From Sphingobium sp. (lineage in GTDB: Bacteria; Pseudomonadota; Alphaproteobacteria; Sphingomonadales; Sphingomonadaceae), in contig QFQF01000008.1 of NCBI GenBank assembly GCA_003248935.1, positions 158,906 to 222,905 on the forward strand: a DNA stretch of 64,000 bases. Direction: 5' to 3'. Of this stretch, positions 25,124-32,544 are shown one piece after another (the first letter of the stretch is position 1; every line of letters begins with the position of its first letter). Under the pieces are notes generated by a model. The model made no database searches, was not told the DNA's origin, and saw only the letters and a list, made by a program, of their open reading frames with translations. Both the position numbers and the translations under genes were made by a program.

Positions 25124-26278
25124 ATGAACAGCACCAGTACCGTTCCCGCCGCGCTGGCCCTCGCCAGCCGCCTGATGGCCTGCCCTTCGGTAACGCCCGC
25201 GACCGGAGCGGTATTCGATGCGCTGGAGGAGATGCTGATCCCCCTCGGCTTTGCGGTGGACCGGTTCCTGTCGGGCGATGCGCCTGATGGCCCTGTCGAG
25301 AATTTGCTGGCGGTGCGCCAAACGGGCGACGGTCCGCATTTCGCCTTCGCCGGCCATCTCGACGTCGTACCGCCCGGCACCGGATGGACCGGCGACCCGT
25401 TCGGCCCGCAGGTGCGTGGTCCGCTGCTCTACGGGCGGGGCGCTGTCGACATGAAGGGATCGATCGCCTGTTTCGTGGCGGCACTCGCGGCCCTGCCCAC
25501 GATGCCGGGCACGATCAGCCTGATCATCACTGGGGATGAAGAAGGCGCAGCGGTCCACGGCACGCTCGCCATCATGGATCGCATGGCCGACCGCGGGGTG
25601 AAGCCCGACCTCTGCCTCGTTGGTGAGCCGACCTCCGTCCATCGCCTCGGCGACATGGTGAAGATCGGGCGGCGCGGTTCGGTCAACATGTGGATCACCG
25701 TCGCGGGACAGCAGGGCCATGTCGCCTACCCGCATCTCGCCGACAATCCGATCCCGCGCCTGCTCCGTATCCTGACCGCGATCGAGGCCGTCAACCTCGA
25801 TGCAGGTACCGACTGGTTCCAGCCGAGCAATATCGAGATCACCGATATCCACGTCGGCAACCCCGCCACCAATGTGATCCCGGCACAGGCGACGGCGCGC
25901 ATCTCCATCCGCTTCAACGACCAGCATGACGGCGCAAGCCTCGTCGCGCGCATCCGGGCGATCGTGGAGGCGGAAGGCGGCGCGCTGGAGGCGAAGATCA
26001 GCGGCGAGCCGTTCCTGACACCGCCGGGGGATTTCTCGACGCTCATCTCCGACGCGATCGTCGCGGCAACCGGATCGGCGCCGGAACTCTCGACCACTGG
26101 CGGAACCTCCGACGCGCGCTTCCTCTCGCGCCTCTGCCCGGTCGTCGAATTCGGCCTGCCCAACGCCACGATGCACAAACTGGACGAGGCGGTCGCAGTG
26201 GACGATCTGGAAACGCTGACACGCATCTATGCCGACATCGTCGCGCGGGCGCTGGGCGGCGGGTCGGCCGATAGCTGA
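25124..26278 (+). CDS. dapE: succinyl-diaminopimelate desuccinylase
   Basis: A 384-residue M20 metallopeptidase. Zinc ligands and catalytic residues are visible: FAGHLDVVPPG (His and the DxxP Asp), GRGAVDMKGSIACF (bridging Asp), TGDEEGAAVHGT (catalytic Glu pair), LVGEPTS (Glu), and the C-terminal GLPNATMHKLDEAV (His). The dimerisation domain carries GRRGSVNMWITVAGQQGHVAYPH. It cleaves N-succinyl-LL-diaminopimelate in the pathway of dapB. Start by similarity to family N-terminus. Confidence 0.96.
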   Translation: MNSTSTVPAALALASRLMACPSVTPATGAVFDALEEMLIPLGFAVDRFLSGDAPDGPVENLLAVRQTGDGPHFAFAGHLDVVPPGTGWTGDPFGPQVRGPLLYGRGAVDMKGSIACFVAALAALPTMPGTISLIITGDEEGAAVHGTLAIMDRMADRGVKPDLCLVGEPTSVHRLGDMVKIGRRGSVNMWITVAGQQGHVAYPHLADNPIPRLLRILTAIEAVNLDAGTDWFQPSNIEITDIHVGNPATNVIPAQATARISIRFNDQHDGASLVARIRAIVEAEGGALEAKISGEPFLTPPGDFSTLISDAIVAATGSAPELSTTGGTSDARFLSRLCPVVEFGLPNATMHKLDEAVAVDDLETLTRIYADIVARALGGGSADS

Positions 26279-26381
26279 GACCTGGATATGGTCGCGGTGC
26301 GATCCATGGGGTGCTATGAGTCCACCTACGGCTCGGGCCTTCCGGCGCCGTCCCACGGGTAAGCCCATGAGGAGAGAGACC

Positions 26382-26777
26382 ATGTCCCGTCCATCCTGCC
26401 TTCGCGCCTTCTCGATCGCTGCGTGCGCGGCCGCCTTGCTTGCCCCCGCACTCGCCGACGCCAAGAAAGCGGAGCCCGATACACTCGTCCCCGCCGGCGA
26501 TCCGGTCAACTGCATCCAGATCAACGCGATCCGCTCGTCCAATGTCAGGGACGACCGCACCATCGACTTCATCATGAACGGCAAGACGATTTACCGGAAC
26601 ACGCTGCCCAACAGTTGCCCCGGGCTCGGCTTCGAAAAGCGGTTCGCCTACCAGACCAGCCTGTCGCAACTCTGCTCCGTCGACATCATCACGGTTCTCT
26701 ACGCATCACCGAACCTGATGCGCGGGCCAAGCTGCGGCCTCGGCACGTTCCAGCCGATGAAGAAGGCGCCGAAATAG
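26382..26777 (+). CDS. secreted DUF6491-like protein
   Basis: A 131-residue protein with signal peptide MSRPSCLRAFSIAACAAALLAPALADA. The mature part has CIQINAIRSSNVRDDRTIDFIMNGKTIYRNTLPNSCPGLGFEKRF and QLCSVDIITVL, with conserved cysteines likely paired in the periplasm. This resembles the DUF6491 family common in sphingomonads; role unknown. GGAGAGAGA precedes the ATG. Confidence 0.75.
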   Translation: MSRPSCLRAFSIAACAAALLAPALADAKKAEPDTLVPAGDPVNCIQINAIRSSNVRDDRTIDFIMNGKTIYRNTLPNSCPGLGFEKRFAYQTSLSQLCSVDIITVLYASPNLMRGPSCGLGTFQPMKKAPK

Positions 26778-26891
26778 CAGCGGTAAGGCCGGCGGCCCAT
26801 CGTATCGACCGCGACAGGCGATTTTGCGGCTGGCGCGATCCATCGGGCTTTGCTAAGCGGCCACAACCTGCAAGGGCTTACCCGCGCACAG

Positions 26892-26934
26892 GCACCCATA
26901 GCTCAGCTGGATAGAGCGTTGCCCTCCGAAGGCA
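26892..26934 (+). pseudogene. 5' half of a tRNA-Arg(CCG) gene, truncated after the anticodon stem
   Basis: Positions 26892-26934 fit a tRNA 5' half: acceptor strand GCACCCA, TA, D-arm GCTC-AGCTGGATA-GAGC, and an anticodon arm with loop CTCCGAA (anticodon CCG) closed by GGCA. Homology stops there; no variable loop, T-arm (GTTCGAA) or 3' acceptor strand follows. Instead comes CCATTTTTT, so the anticodon hairpin plus T run could act as a weak terminator. It cannot make a functional tRNA from this locus. Confidence 0.75.
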
Positions 26935-26986
26935 CCATTTTTTATTCTTATGAAGACTACAGCGGCGGCGGCTACCGAACGGGGAG

Positions 26987-29900
26987 TTGGCGCGCATGGC
27001 CATACCCGCTATCCTGCAGTGCGGGAGACTTGGAAACCGGGGCATGCAGGATATGGACACTCCGCCGGAGATCATTCCGGAGACCTGGAGCGCGTTGTTC
27101 AGGGCTGCCGAGAAACTGGCGCGCGCACGGTCCCTCGATGCGGTCATCGAGATCGTTCGAGGGGCGGCGCGCAATATCACCGGCGCGCAGGGCATCACGT
27201 TCGTCAAGGGCGAAGGCGGGCGCTGCTATTATGTCGCGGAGGACGCGATCGCACCGCTGTGGACGGGCCAGAATTTCAAGCTGTCCGAATGCGTGTCCGG
27301 CTGGGTGATGATCAACCAGCAACCGGCGGTCATCCCGAACATCTATGCCGACCCGCGCGTCCCCCATGATGCGTATCGCCGCACCTTCGTACGCAGCATG
27401 GCGATGGTGCCGATTCAGGCGGGAGCGCGTGACGCGGCGATCGGCGCCTACTGGGCACAAAATGACGGCCCCAATCCCGAGGCGGTGGAATTGCTGGGCA
27501 TGCTTGCCCGCTACGTCAGCGCAGCGATGAGCAACGTCATGCTTCAGGATTCCTTCGCGATCCTCAACCGTACGGCGACCGCCGTCGCCGCCGAACGCGA
27601 TCTGGAGCGGATCGTGCAGACGATCACCGACGCCGGTGTCGAACTGACCGGTGCCGAGTTCGGCGCGTTCTTTTACACGGTGGCCGACGATAGTGGCGAG
27701 ACTTACACGCTCTATAGCCTGTCGGGGGCGCCCCGCGCCGCGTTCGCGGAATTCCCGATGCCGCGCAAGACCGACCTCCTTGCCCCCACCTTCGCGGGCG
27801 AGGGAGTGGTGCGGTCCGACAATATCCGCACCGACCCGCGTTACGGCCGGAACGCGCCGCATGACGGCATGCCCGCCGGACACCTGCCGGTAACGAGCTA
27901 CCTCGCCGTGCCGGTGGTCTCGCATGGCGGCACCGTGCATGGTGGTCTGTTCTTCGGCCACCAGCAGGAGGGACGGTTCACCCCGGAGCATGAAAACGTG
28001 CTGCTGGGTATCGCCGCACATGCGGCGACTGCGATCGACAACGCCCGCCTCTACCGCAACGCGCAGGATGAGATCGCGGCGCGCACGATTGCCGAGGGCG
28101 ACCTGCGCGAACTCAATGCGACGCTGGAACAGCGGATCGACGAGCGCACCCAGGAAATCCGCAGCGCCTTCACGCGTCTGGAGGAAAGCGAGCGCCGGTT
28201 CCGCATTCTCGTCGAGGGCGTCGCCGACTATGCCATCTACATGCTCGATGCGGACGGGATCATCACCAACTGGAATGCCGGCGCAGAGCGGATCAAGGGC
28301 TACAGCGCCGAGGAAATCCTCGGCCGCCCCATGTCCACTTTCTATACGCAGGAAGACCAGGACGCGGATCTTCCTGCACGCACGCTCGAGATCGCGGCGC
28401 AGACCGGCAAATGCGAAACCGAAGGGTGGCGGGTGCGCAAGGGCGGGGTCGAATTCTGGGCGAGCGCGATAGTCGATGCGATCCATGACGAGAACGGGAA
28501 GCTGATAGGCTTCGCCAAGATCACACGCGACTTGACGGAAAAACGCGAGGTCGAGGAGCAGTTGCGGCAATCGCAGAAGATGGAGGCCGTGGGCCAGCTG
28601 ACCGGCGGGATCGCCCACGACTTCAACAATCTGCTGACGATTATCACCGGCAATATCGACATGGCCGATCGCGCACTGGATCAGGCCGATGGAGGTGCGC
28701 GGGCACGCCGCGCGATCGGCAATGCGATGAAGGGCGCCGAGCGCGCCGCATCACTCACCCAGCGCCTGCTCGCCTTTTCCCGCCGCCAGCCGCTATCGCC
28801 CAAGCCGCTCGATCTCGACAGGGTGGTGGCGGGCATGTCGGACCTGTTGAAGCGTTCGCTGGGGGAACTCGTCCATCTCGAAATCATCAGCAGCCCCGGC
28901 CTGTGGCCGGTCGAGGCGGACCCGAACCAGATCGAAAGCGCGCTTCTGAACCTGGCCGTCAACGCCCGCGACGCAATGCCCGAGGGCGGCACGCTGACGA
29001 TCGAGACCGGCAATGCGCATCTTGATTCAAGCTATGCCGCGATCCGGACGGAGGTGCCACCGGGCAACTATGTGGTGATCGCCGTCAGCGACACCGGCAC
29101 GGGCATGTCGCGGGACACGCTGGCGCGGGTGTTCGAACCCTTCTTCACGACGAAGGAGATCGGACGTGGCACCGGCTTGGGCCTCAGCCAGGTCTACGGC
29201 TTCGTCAAGCAGTCGGGCGGCCATGTGAACGTCTATTCGGAGGAAGGGCGCGGCACGACGGTCAAGCTCTACCTGCCGCGTTTCTCCGGCAGGCTCGCGG
29301 CGGAGGACGAGGACGAACTGGCCCGTTCGGAAGAACGCAGCGCGACCGGCGAAACGATACTGGTTGTCGAGGATGACGCAGAAGTGCGCACCTATTCGGT
29401 CGAGACCCTGCGCGAGCTTGGCTATCACGTGCTGGAGGCCGCCGATGGCGCCGCCGCCCTGCGCCTGCTCGAACGTCCGGAACTGGGTGTCGATCTGCTG
29501 TTCACCGATGTGGTCATGCCGGGCATGTCGGGCAAGGAACTGAGCGACGCCGCGCGGACCATCCGACCCGCATTGCGGGTGCTCTACACCAGCGGCTACA
29601 CGCGCAACGCCATCATTCATGGCGGGCGGCTGGACGCCGGGGTCGCGTTGTTGCCCAAGCCCTTCACACTGAAGGCCCTCTCGGAGCGTGTCCGCGATCT
29701 GCTGGATTCCGGTTCGGGCAGACGCGTGCTGTTGGTGGAAGGCGATGACGCGGCCCGTCTGCTGGCGCTTGAGACTCTTGCCGGAGCGGGTTTCCAGCCG
29801 GAGCCGGCCGCCACGGCACGTGAGGCGTTGAGCAAACTGCGCGCCGCGCGGGGCCGGTACGACGCCATCGTGATCGACGGAGGCACACGTGACAGCGACG

Positions 29901-30088
29901 GCGAAAGCTTACTGGCGCAGGTGCGAGCGGAATGGTCGGATCTGCCGGCGATCCTCGCGACCGGCTCTCCGGCCGCGTCCGGCGATGGCGGTCGTACCGT
30001 CCGCATCGCCAGACCCTATTCGGCCCGGACCGTCATGGAAGGACTTTCCCGTTTCGGTTTCGCGCCGGAAACGCCTCTCCCGGAATAA
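26987..30088 (+). CDS. hybrid sensor histidine kinase (GAF-GAF-PAS-HisKA-HATPase-REC-REC)
   Basis: A 1033-residue soluble sensor kinase with no membrane segments. Two GAF domains (about 35-185 and 205-360), a coiled-coil linker, a PAS domain (about 400-515, FRILVEGVADYAIYMLDADGIITNWNAGAERIKGY), HisKA with phospho-acceptor His544 in GGIAHDFNNLL, HATPase (N-box NLAVNARDAM, DTGTGM), a canonical receiver (VVEDDAEVR, Asp841 in TDVVMPGMSG, Lys in LPKPF), and a second receiver with Asp964 but PY in place of the conserved Lys-Pro. ATG at 26987 has GGGGAG upstream; 27044 and 27053 are alternatives. No partner regulator is adjacent. Confidence 0.92.
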   Translation: MARMAIPAILQCGRLGNRGMQDMDTPPEIIPETWSALFRAAEKLARARSLDAVIEIVRGAARNITGAQGITFVKGEGGRCYYVAEDAIAPLWTGQNFKLSECVSGWVMINQQPAVIPNIYADPRVPHDAYRRTFVRSMAMVPIQAGARDAAIGAYWAQNDGPNPEAVELLGMLARYVSAAMSNVMLQDSFAILNRTATAVAAERDLERIVQTITDAGVELTGAEFGAFFYTVADDSGETYTLYSLSGAPRAAFAEFPMPRKTDLLAPTFAGEGVVRSDNIRTDPRYGRNAPHDGMPAGHLPVTSYLAVPVVSHGGTVHGGLFFGHQQEGRFTPEHENVLLGIAAHAATAIDNARLYRNAQDEIAARTIAEGDLRELNATLEQRIDERTQEIRSAFTRLEESERRFRILVEGVADYAIYMLDADGIITNWNAGAERIKGYSAEEILGRPMSTFYTQEDQDADLPARTLEIAAQTGKCETEGWRVRKGGVEFWASAIVDAIHDENGKLIGFAKITRDLTEKREVEEQLRQSQKMEAVGQLTGGIAHDFNNLLTIITGNIDMADRALDQADGGARARRAIGNAMKGAERAASLTQRLLAFSRRQPLSPKPLDLDRVVAGMSDLLKRSLGELVHLEIISSPGLWPVEADPNQIESALLNLAVNARDAMPEGGTLTIETGNAHLDSSYAAIRTEVPPGNYVVIAVSDTGTGMSRDTLARVFEPFFTTKEIGRGTGLGLSQVYGFVKQSGGHVNVYSEEGRGTTVKLYLPRFSGRLAAEDEDELARSEERSATGETILVVEDDAEVRTYSVETLRELGYHVLEAADGAAALRLLERPELGVDLLFTDVVMPGMSGKELSDAARTIRPALRVLYTSGYTRNAIIHGGRLDAGVALLPKPFTLKALSERVRDLLDSGSGRRVLLVEGDDAARLLALETLAGAGFQPEPAATAREALSKLRAARGRYDAIVIDGGTRDSDGESLLAQVRAEWSDLPAILATGSPAASGDGGRTVRIARPYSARTVMEGLSRFGFAPETPLPE

Positions 30089-30118
30089 GATCTCACGCCC
30101 AGGGGACTGCCCGGAGGA

Positions 30119-30367
30119 CTACAGCGTCTCGTTGCGCAGGTGGACGACCAGATCGCTGATCTCGTGCGGGTCGAGTATCCAGGTGCGCGTGCGCTGGCCC
30201 TCCCGTGCGGTCGGCTGTGTCAGCAGGATCCGCGCCTGTGCCTGATGGAACTGCTTGAGCGCAGCGAAATGCCGCACGCATTCGCGCAGGGTCGAGATCA
30301 GCGGCGCCTTGCCGTCAAGGTCGATCAGGGTGGCGGGCTGGTCCCAGGGAACGGGCTTCATGGTCAC
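30119..30367 (-). CDS. hypothetical protein
   Basis: An 82-residue ORF starting GTG (or ATG at 30361, MKPVPWDQPATLIDLDG), with AGAGG upstream. The sequence is soluble and mixed alpha-beta, containing LRECVRHFAALKQFHQAQARI and a C-terminal WILDPHEISDLVVHLRNETL. I do not recognise a family. Codon use is like the neighbours. It ends 30 bases from the kinase gene end (convergent) and lies 94 bases downstream of the alpha/beta hydrolase gene on the same strand. Confidence 0.6.
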   Translation of the reverse strand: MTMKPVPWDQPATLIDLDGKAPLISTLRECVRHFAALKQFHQAQARILLTQPTAREGQRTRTWILDPHEISDLVVHLRNETL

Positions 30368-30461
30368 TATATCCTCTTGTACGTCTCAATGGCGCCGGGC
30401 CCGAAACGATGGGGGGCGACATGCCCTTGCCAGGATATCGCCGCCATCGCACGCCCAACGC

Positions 30462-31289
30462 TCAGTTGCGGGCAAACGCCAGCAGGTCAGCGTTCAGACG
30501 GTCCTGATGCGTCACCGCCAGGCCGTGCGGCGCCCCCTCATAGACCTTGAGCGTCGCATTGGGCACGATTTTCGCACTCAATGCTCCGGCGTTGCCAATC
30601 GGCACGATCTGGTCGTCGTCACCATGAATGACAAGTGTCGGCACGTCGATCTTCCTGAGGTCCTCGGTATAGTCGACCTCCGAGAATTCGTGGATGCAGG
30701 CATATTGCCCAACGATGCTGCCCTGCATTCCCTGCGCCCAGAAGGACTGCCGCAAACCCTCGTTGATCGAGACACCGTCGCGGTTGAAACCGAAGAAGGG
30801 GATGGCGAGGTCGAGATAAAATTGCGACCGGTTGTCCGCCACGCCTTTCCGGATGCCGTCGAACACCGCGATGTCGAGGCCGCCGGGATAGGCATCGCTC
30901 TTCGCCATCGTCGGCGGGACAGCACCGATCAGCACGACCTTCGCGACGCGCGCCGTGCCGTGGCGGCCGATATAGTGGGACACTTCACCGCCGCCGGTCG
31001 AATGACCGACCATGATGGTGTTCTTCAGGTCAAGCGCATCCATCACCGCCGCCAGATCGTCGGCATAGGTGTCCATGTCGTTGCCGAAGCCCGGCTGGTC
31101 GGACCGGCCATGACCGCGACGGTCATGCGCAATGACGCGATAGCCCTGCTGGAGCATGAAGAGCATCTGCCCGTCCCATGCGTCGGCGCTGAGCGGCCAG
31201 CCATGCGAGAAGACCACGGGCTGCGCGCTCTTGTCGCCCCAATCCTTGAAGAAGATGTTGGTGCCGTCCTTGGTGGTAACATAGGTCAT
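30462..31289 (-). CDS. alpha/beta hydrolase, cofactor-free haloperoxidase/arylesterase type
   Basis: A 275-residue hydrolase beginning MTYVTTKDGTNIFFKDWG, the hallmark of the non-heme chloroperoxidase/esterase group. Oxyanion region FSHGWPLSADAWD; nucleophile elbow VGHSTGGGE (Ser); acid in IHGDDDQIVP (Asp); His in GAPHGLA. Such enzymes are esterases or perhydrolases in vitro; the physiological substrate is unclear. Divergent from the isochorismatase-like gene across a 261-base gap that carries one of the four shared motifs. Confidence 0.92.
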   Translation of the reverse strand: MTYVTTKDGTNIFFKDWGDKSAQPVVFSHGWPLSADAWDGQMLFMLQQGYRVIAHDRRGHGRSDQPGFGNDMDTYADDLAAVMDALDLKNTIMVGHSTGGGEVSHYIGRHGTARVAKVVLIGAVPPTMAKSDAYPGGLDIAVFDGIRKGVADNRSQFYLDLAIPFFGFNRDGVSINEGLRQSFWAQGMQGSIVGQYACIHEFSEVDYTEDLRKIDVPTLVIHGDDDQIVPIGNAGALSAKIVPNATLKVYEGAPHGLAVTHQDRLNADLLAFARN

Positions 31290-31429
31290 TGGTCAGTCCT
31301 CCTGGCTGGTGGTGTGGTCAGAATGACCCGCATCGATCGCTCGGTAAAACCATATAAAATGACACAAAATGATCAGATAACCGGAAAGGGCGCTTCCTGG
31401 GATGACAATGTCTGCATTTCAGCTTTCTT

Positions 31430-31456
31430 GAACAAGATGGGCAAATTTATCCCGCT
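31430..31456 (+). promoter_or_regulatory. shared intergenic motif, copy 1 (GAACAA-N11-TTAT)
   Basis: GAACAA at 31430-31435 and TTATCCCGCT at 31447-31456, separated by 11 bases. It is 95 bases before the isochorismatase-like start. The same arrangement occurs before three other genes in the 31-39 kb region. This copy is the least similar of the four. Confidence 0.4.
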
Positions 31457-31550
31457 ATTCCGATCGAAACCCATCCCATAGCTATTGGCTCACGGCAGCC
31501 GAGACAGTGGTGGCCGCCGGAACAGCCATTCACACACAGGGATATGCACC

Positions 31551-32210
31551 ATGACCATCACCGCCACTCCGACGCCCGGCAAGAGCCTGATCTCCCCCAC
31601 CGACCACATGCTGGTCATGATCGACTTCCAGTCGCAAATGGCCTTCGCAACCAAGTCCATCGACCCCACCCTGCTGCGCAACAATGCAGGCCTCGTCGCC
31701 GGCGCCGCTGCGGGCTTCGGCGTTCCCACCATCCTGACCACCGTTGCGGAAAAGAGCTTCTCCGGTCCGATGTTCAGTGAAGTGACCGATCCGTTCCCGG
31801 GACAGAAGCTGCTCGATCGCACATCGATGAACACCTGGGAAGATGCCGCCGTGATCGACGAGGTCAACCGCATCGGCAAGGAGCGGATCGTGTTCGCCGG
31901 CCTGTGGACTTCGGTGTGCATCGTCGGGCCGGTCGCCTCCGCGATTGATCAGGGTTTCGACGTGTATTTCATCGCAGACGCCTGCGGCGACATTTCCGAG
32001 GAAGCGCACGAACGCGCCGTCCAGCGGATGATCCAGCTCGGCGCCAAGCCGATGACCGCCCTCCAGTACCTGCTCGAACTGCAGCGCGACTGGGCCCGGG
32101 GCGAAACCTATGACTTCACCACCGGCCTCGCGAAGGAACGTGGCGGCGCATACGGAATCGGTATCTCATACGCAAAGATGATGTTCGGCGCCTCCGAAGG
32201 CAATCACTGA
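31551..32210 (+). CDS. isochorismatase-family cysteine hydrolase
   Basis: A 219-residue protein with the family triad: Asp in MLVMIDFQSQM, Lys in TTVAEKSFSGPM region, and the nucleophile Cys in GLWTSVCIVGPVASAIDQGFDVYFIADACGD. A cis-peptide-type VC motif precedes GP. Relatives hydrolyse amides such as nicotinamide, or act on unknown small molecules. ATG at 31551 has AGGGA upstream. Followed by XapX and an amidohydrolase, a combination seen in several proteobacterial LysR-controlled clusters. Confidence 0.9.
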   Translation: MTITATPTPGKSLISPTDHMLVMIDFQSQMAFATKSIDPTLLRNNAGLVAGAAAGFGVPTILTTVAEKSFSGPMFSEVTDPFPGQKLLDRTSMNTWEDAAVIDEVNRIGKERIVFAGLWTSVCIVGPVASAIDQGFDVYFIADACGDISEEAHERAVQRMIQLGAKPMTALQYLLELQRDWARGETYDFTTGLAKERGGAYGIGISYAKMMFGASEGNH

Positions 32211-32280
32211 TCCCACCCGCGGGAGCCGGGGAAGACCCGGCTCCCTTCCCTCTCCCCTTTCGTGAGAAAGGATCGGCCAG

Positions 32281-32544
32281 ATGAAGCCCTACCTCCTCTC
32301 GCTCGGCGCTGGCCTGTTCGTCGGTCTCGTCTACAGCCTGCTGGGTGTCCGTTCGCCCGCGCCACCCGCCATCGCCCTGATCGGCCTGCTCGGCATTCTG
32401 CTCGGGGAGCAATTGCTTCCGGTCGCCCGGCGTCTCGCCGACACGGCGGAACTGGGCCGCTTCGTTCGCAACGATTGCGCCAACCACATTCTCGGCACGC
32501 TGCCCGCGAACCGCAACGATCCGGCCGAGGAGCGCGCCGCATGA
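32281..32544 (+). CDS. XapX-domain small membrane protein
   Basis: An 87-residue protein with two hydrophobic segments: YLLSLGAGLFVGLVYSLLGVRSPAPPAIALIGLLGILLGEQL. The GLVYSLLGVRSPAPPAIALIGLLG stretch is the XapX (DUF1427) signature. Function unknown; in other bacteria it accompanies isochorismatase and amidohydrolase genes. The stop overlaps the amidohydrolase ATG (ATGA), so the two are translationally coupled. Confidence 0.85.
   Translation: MKPYLLSLGAGLFVGLVYSLLGVRSPAPPAIALIGLLGILLGEQLLPVARRLADTAELGRFVRNDCANHILGTLPANRNDPAEERAA

Noticed and set aside
26892..26970. Intact tRNA gene
   Set aside because: No variable loop, T-arm or 3' acceptor strand follows the anticodon stem, so only a half gene is supported.
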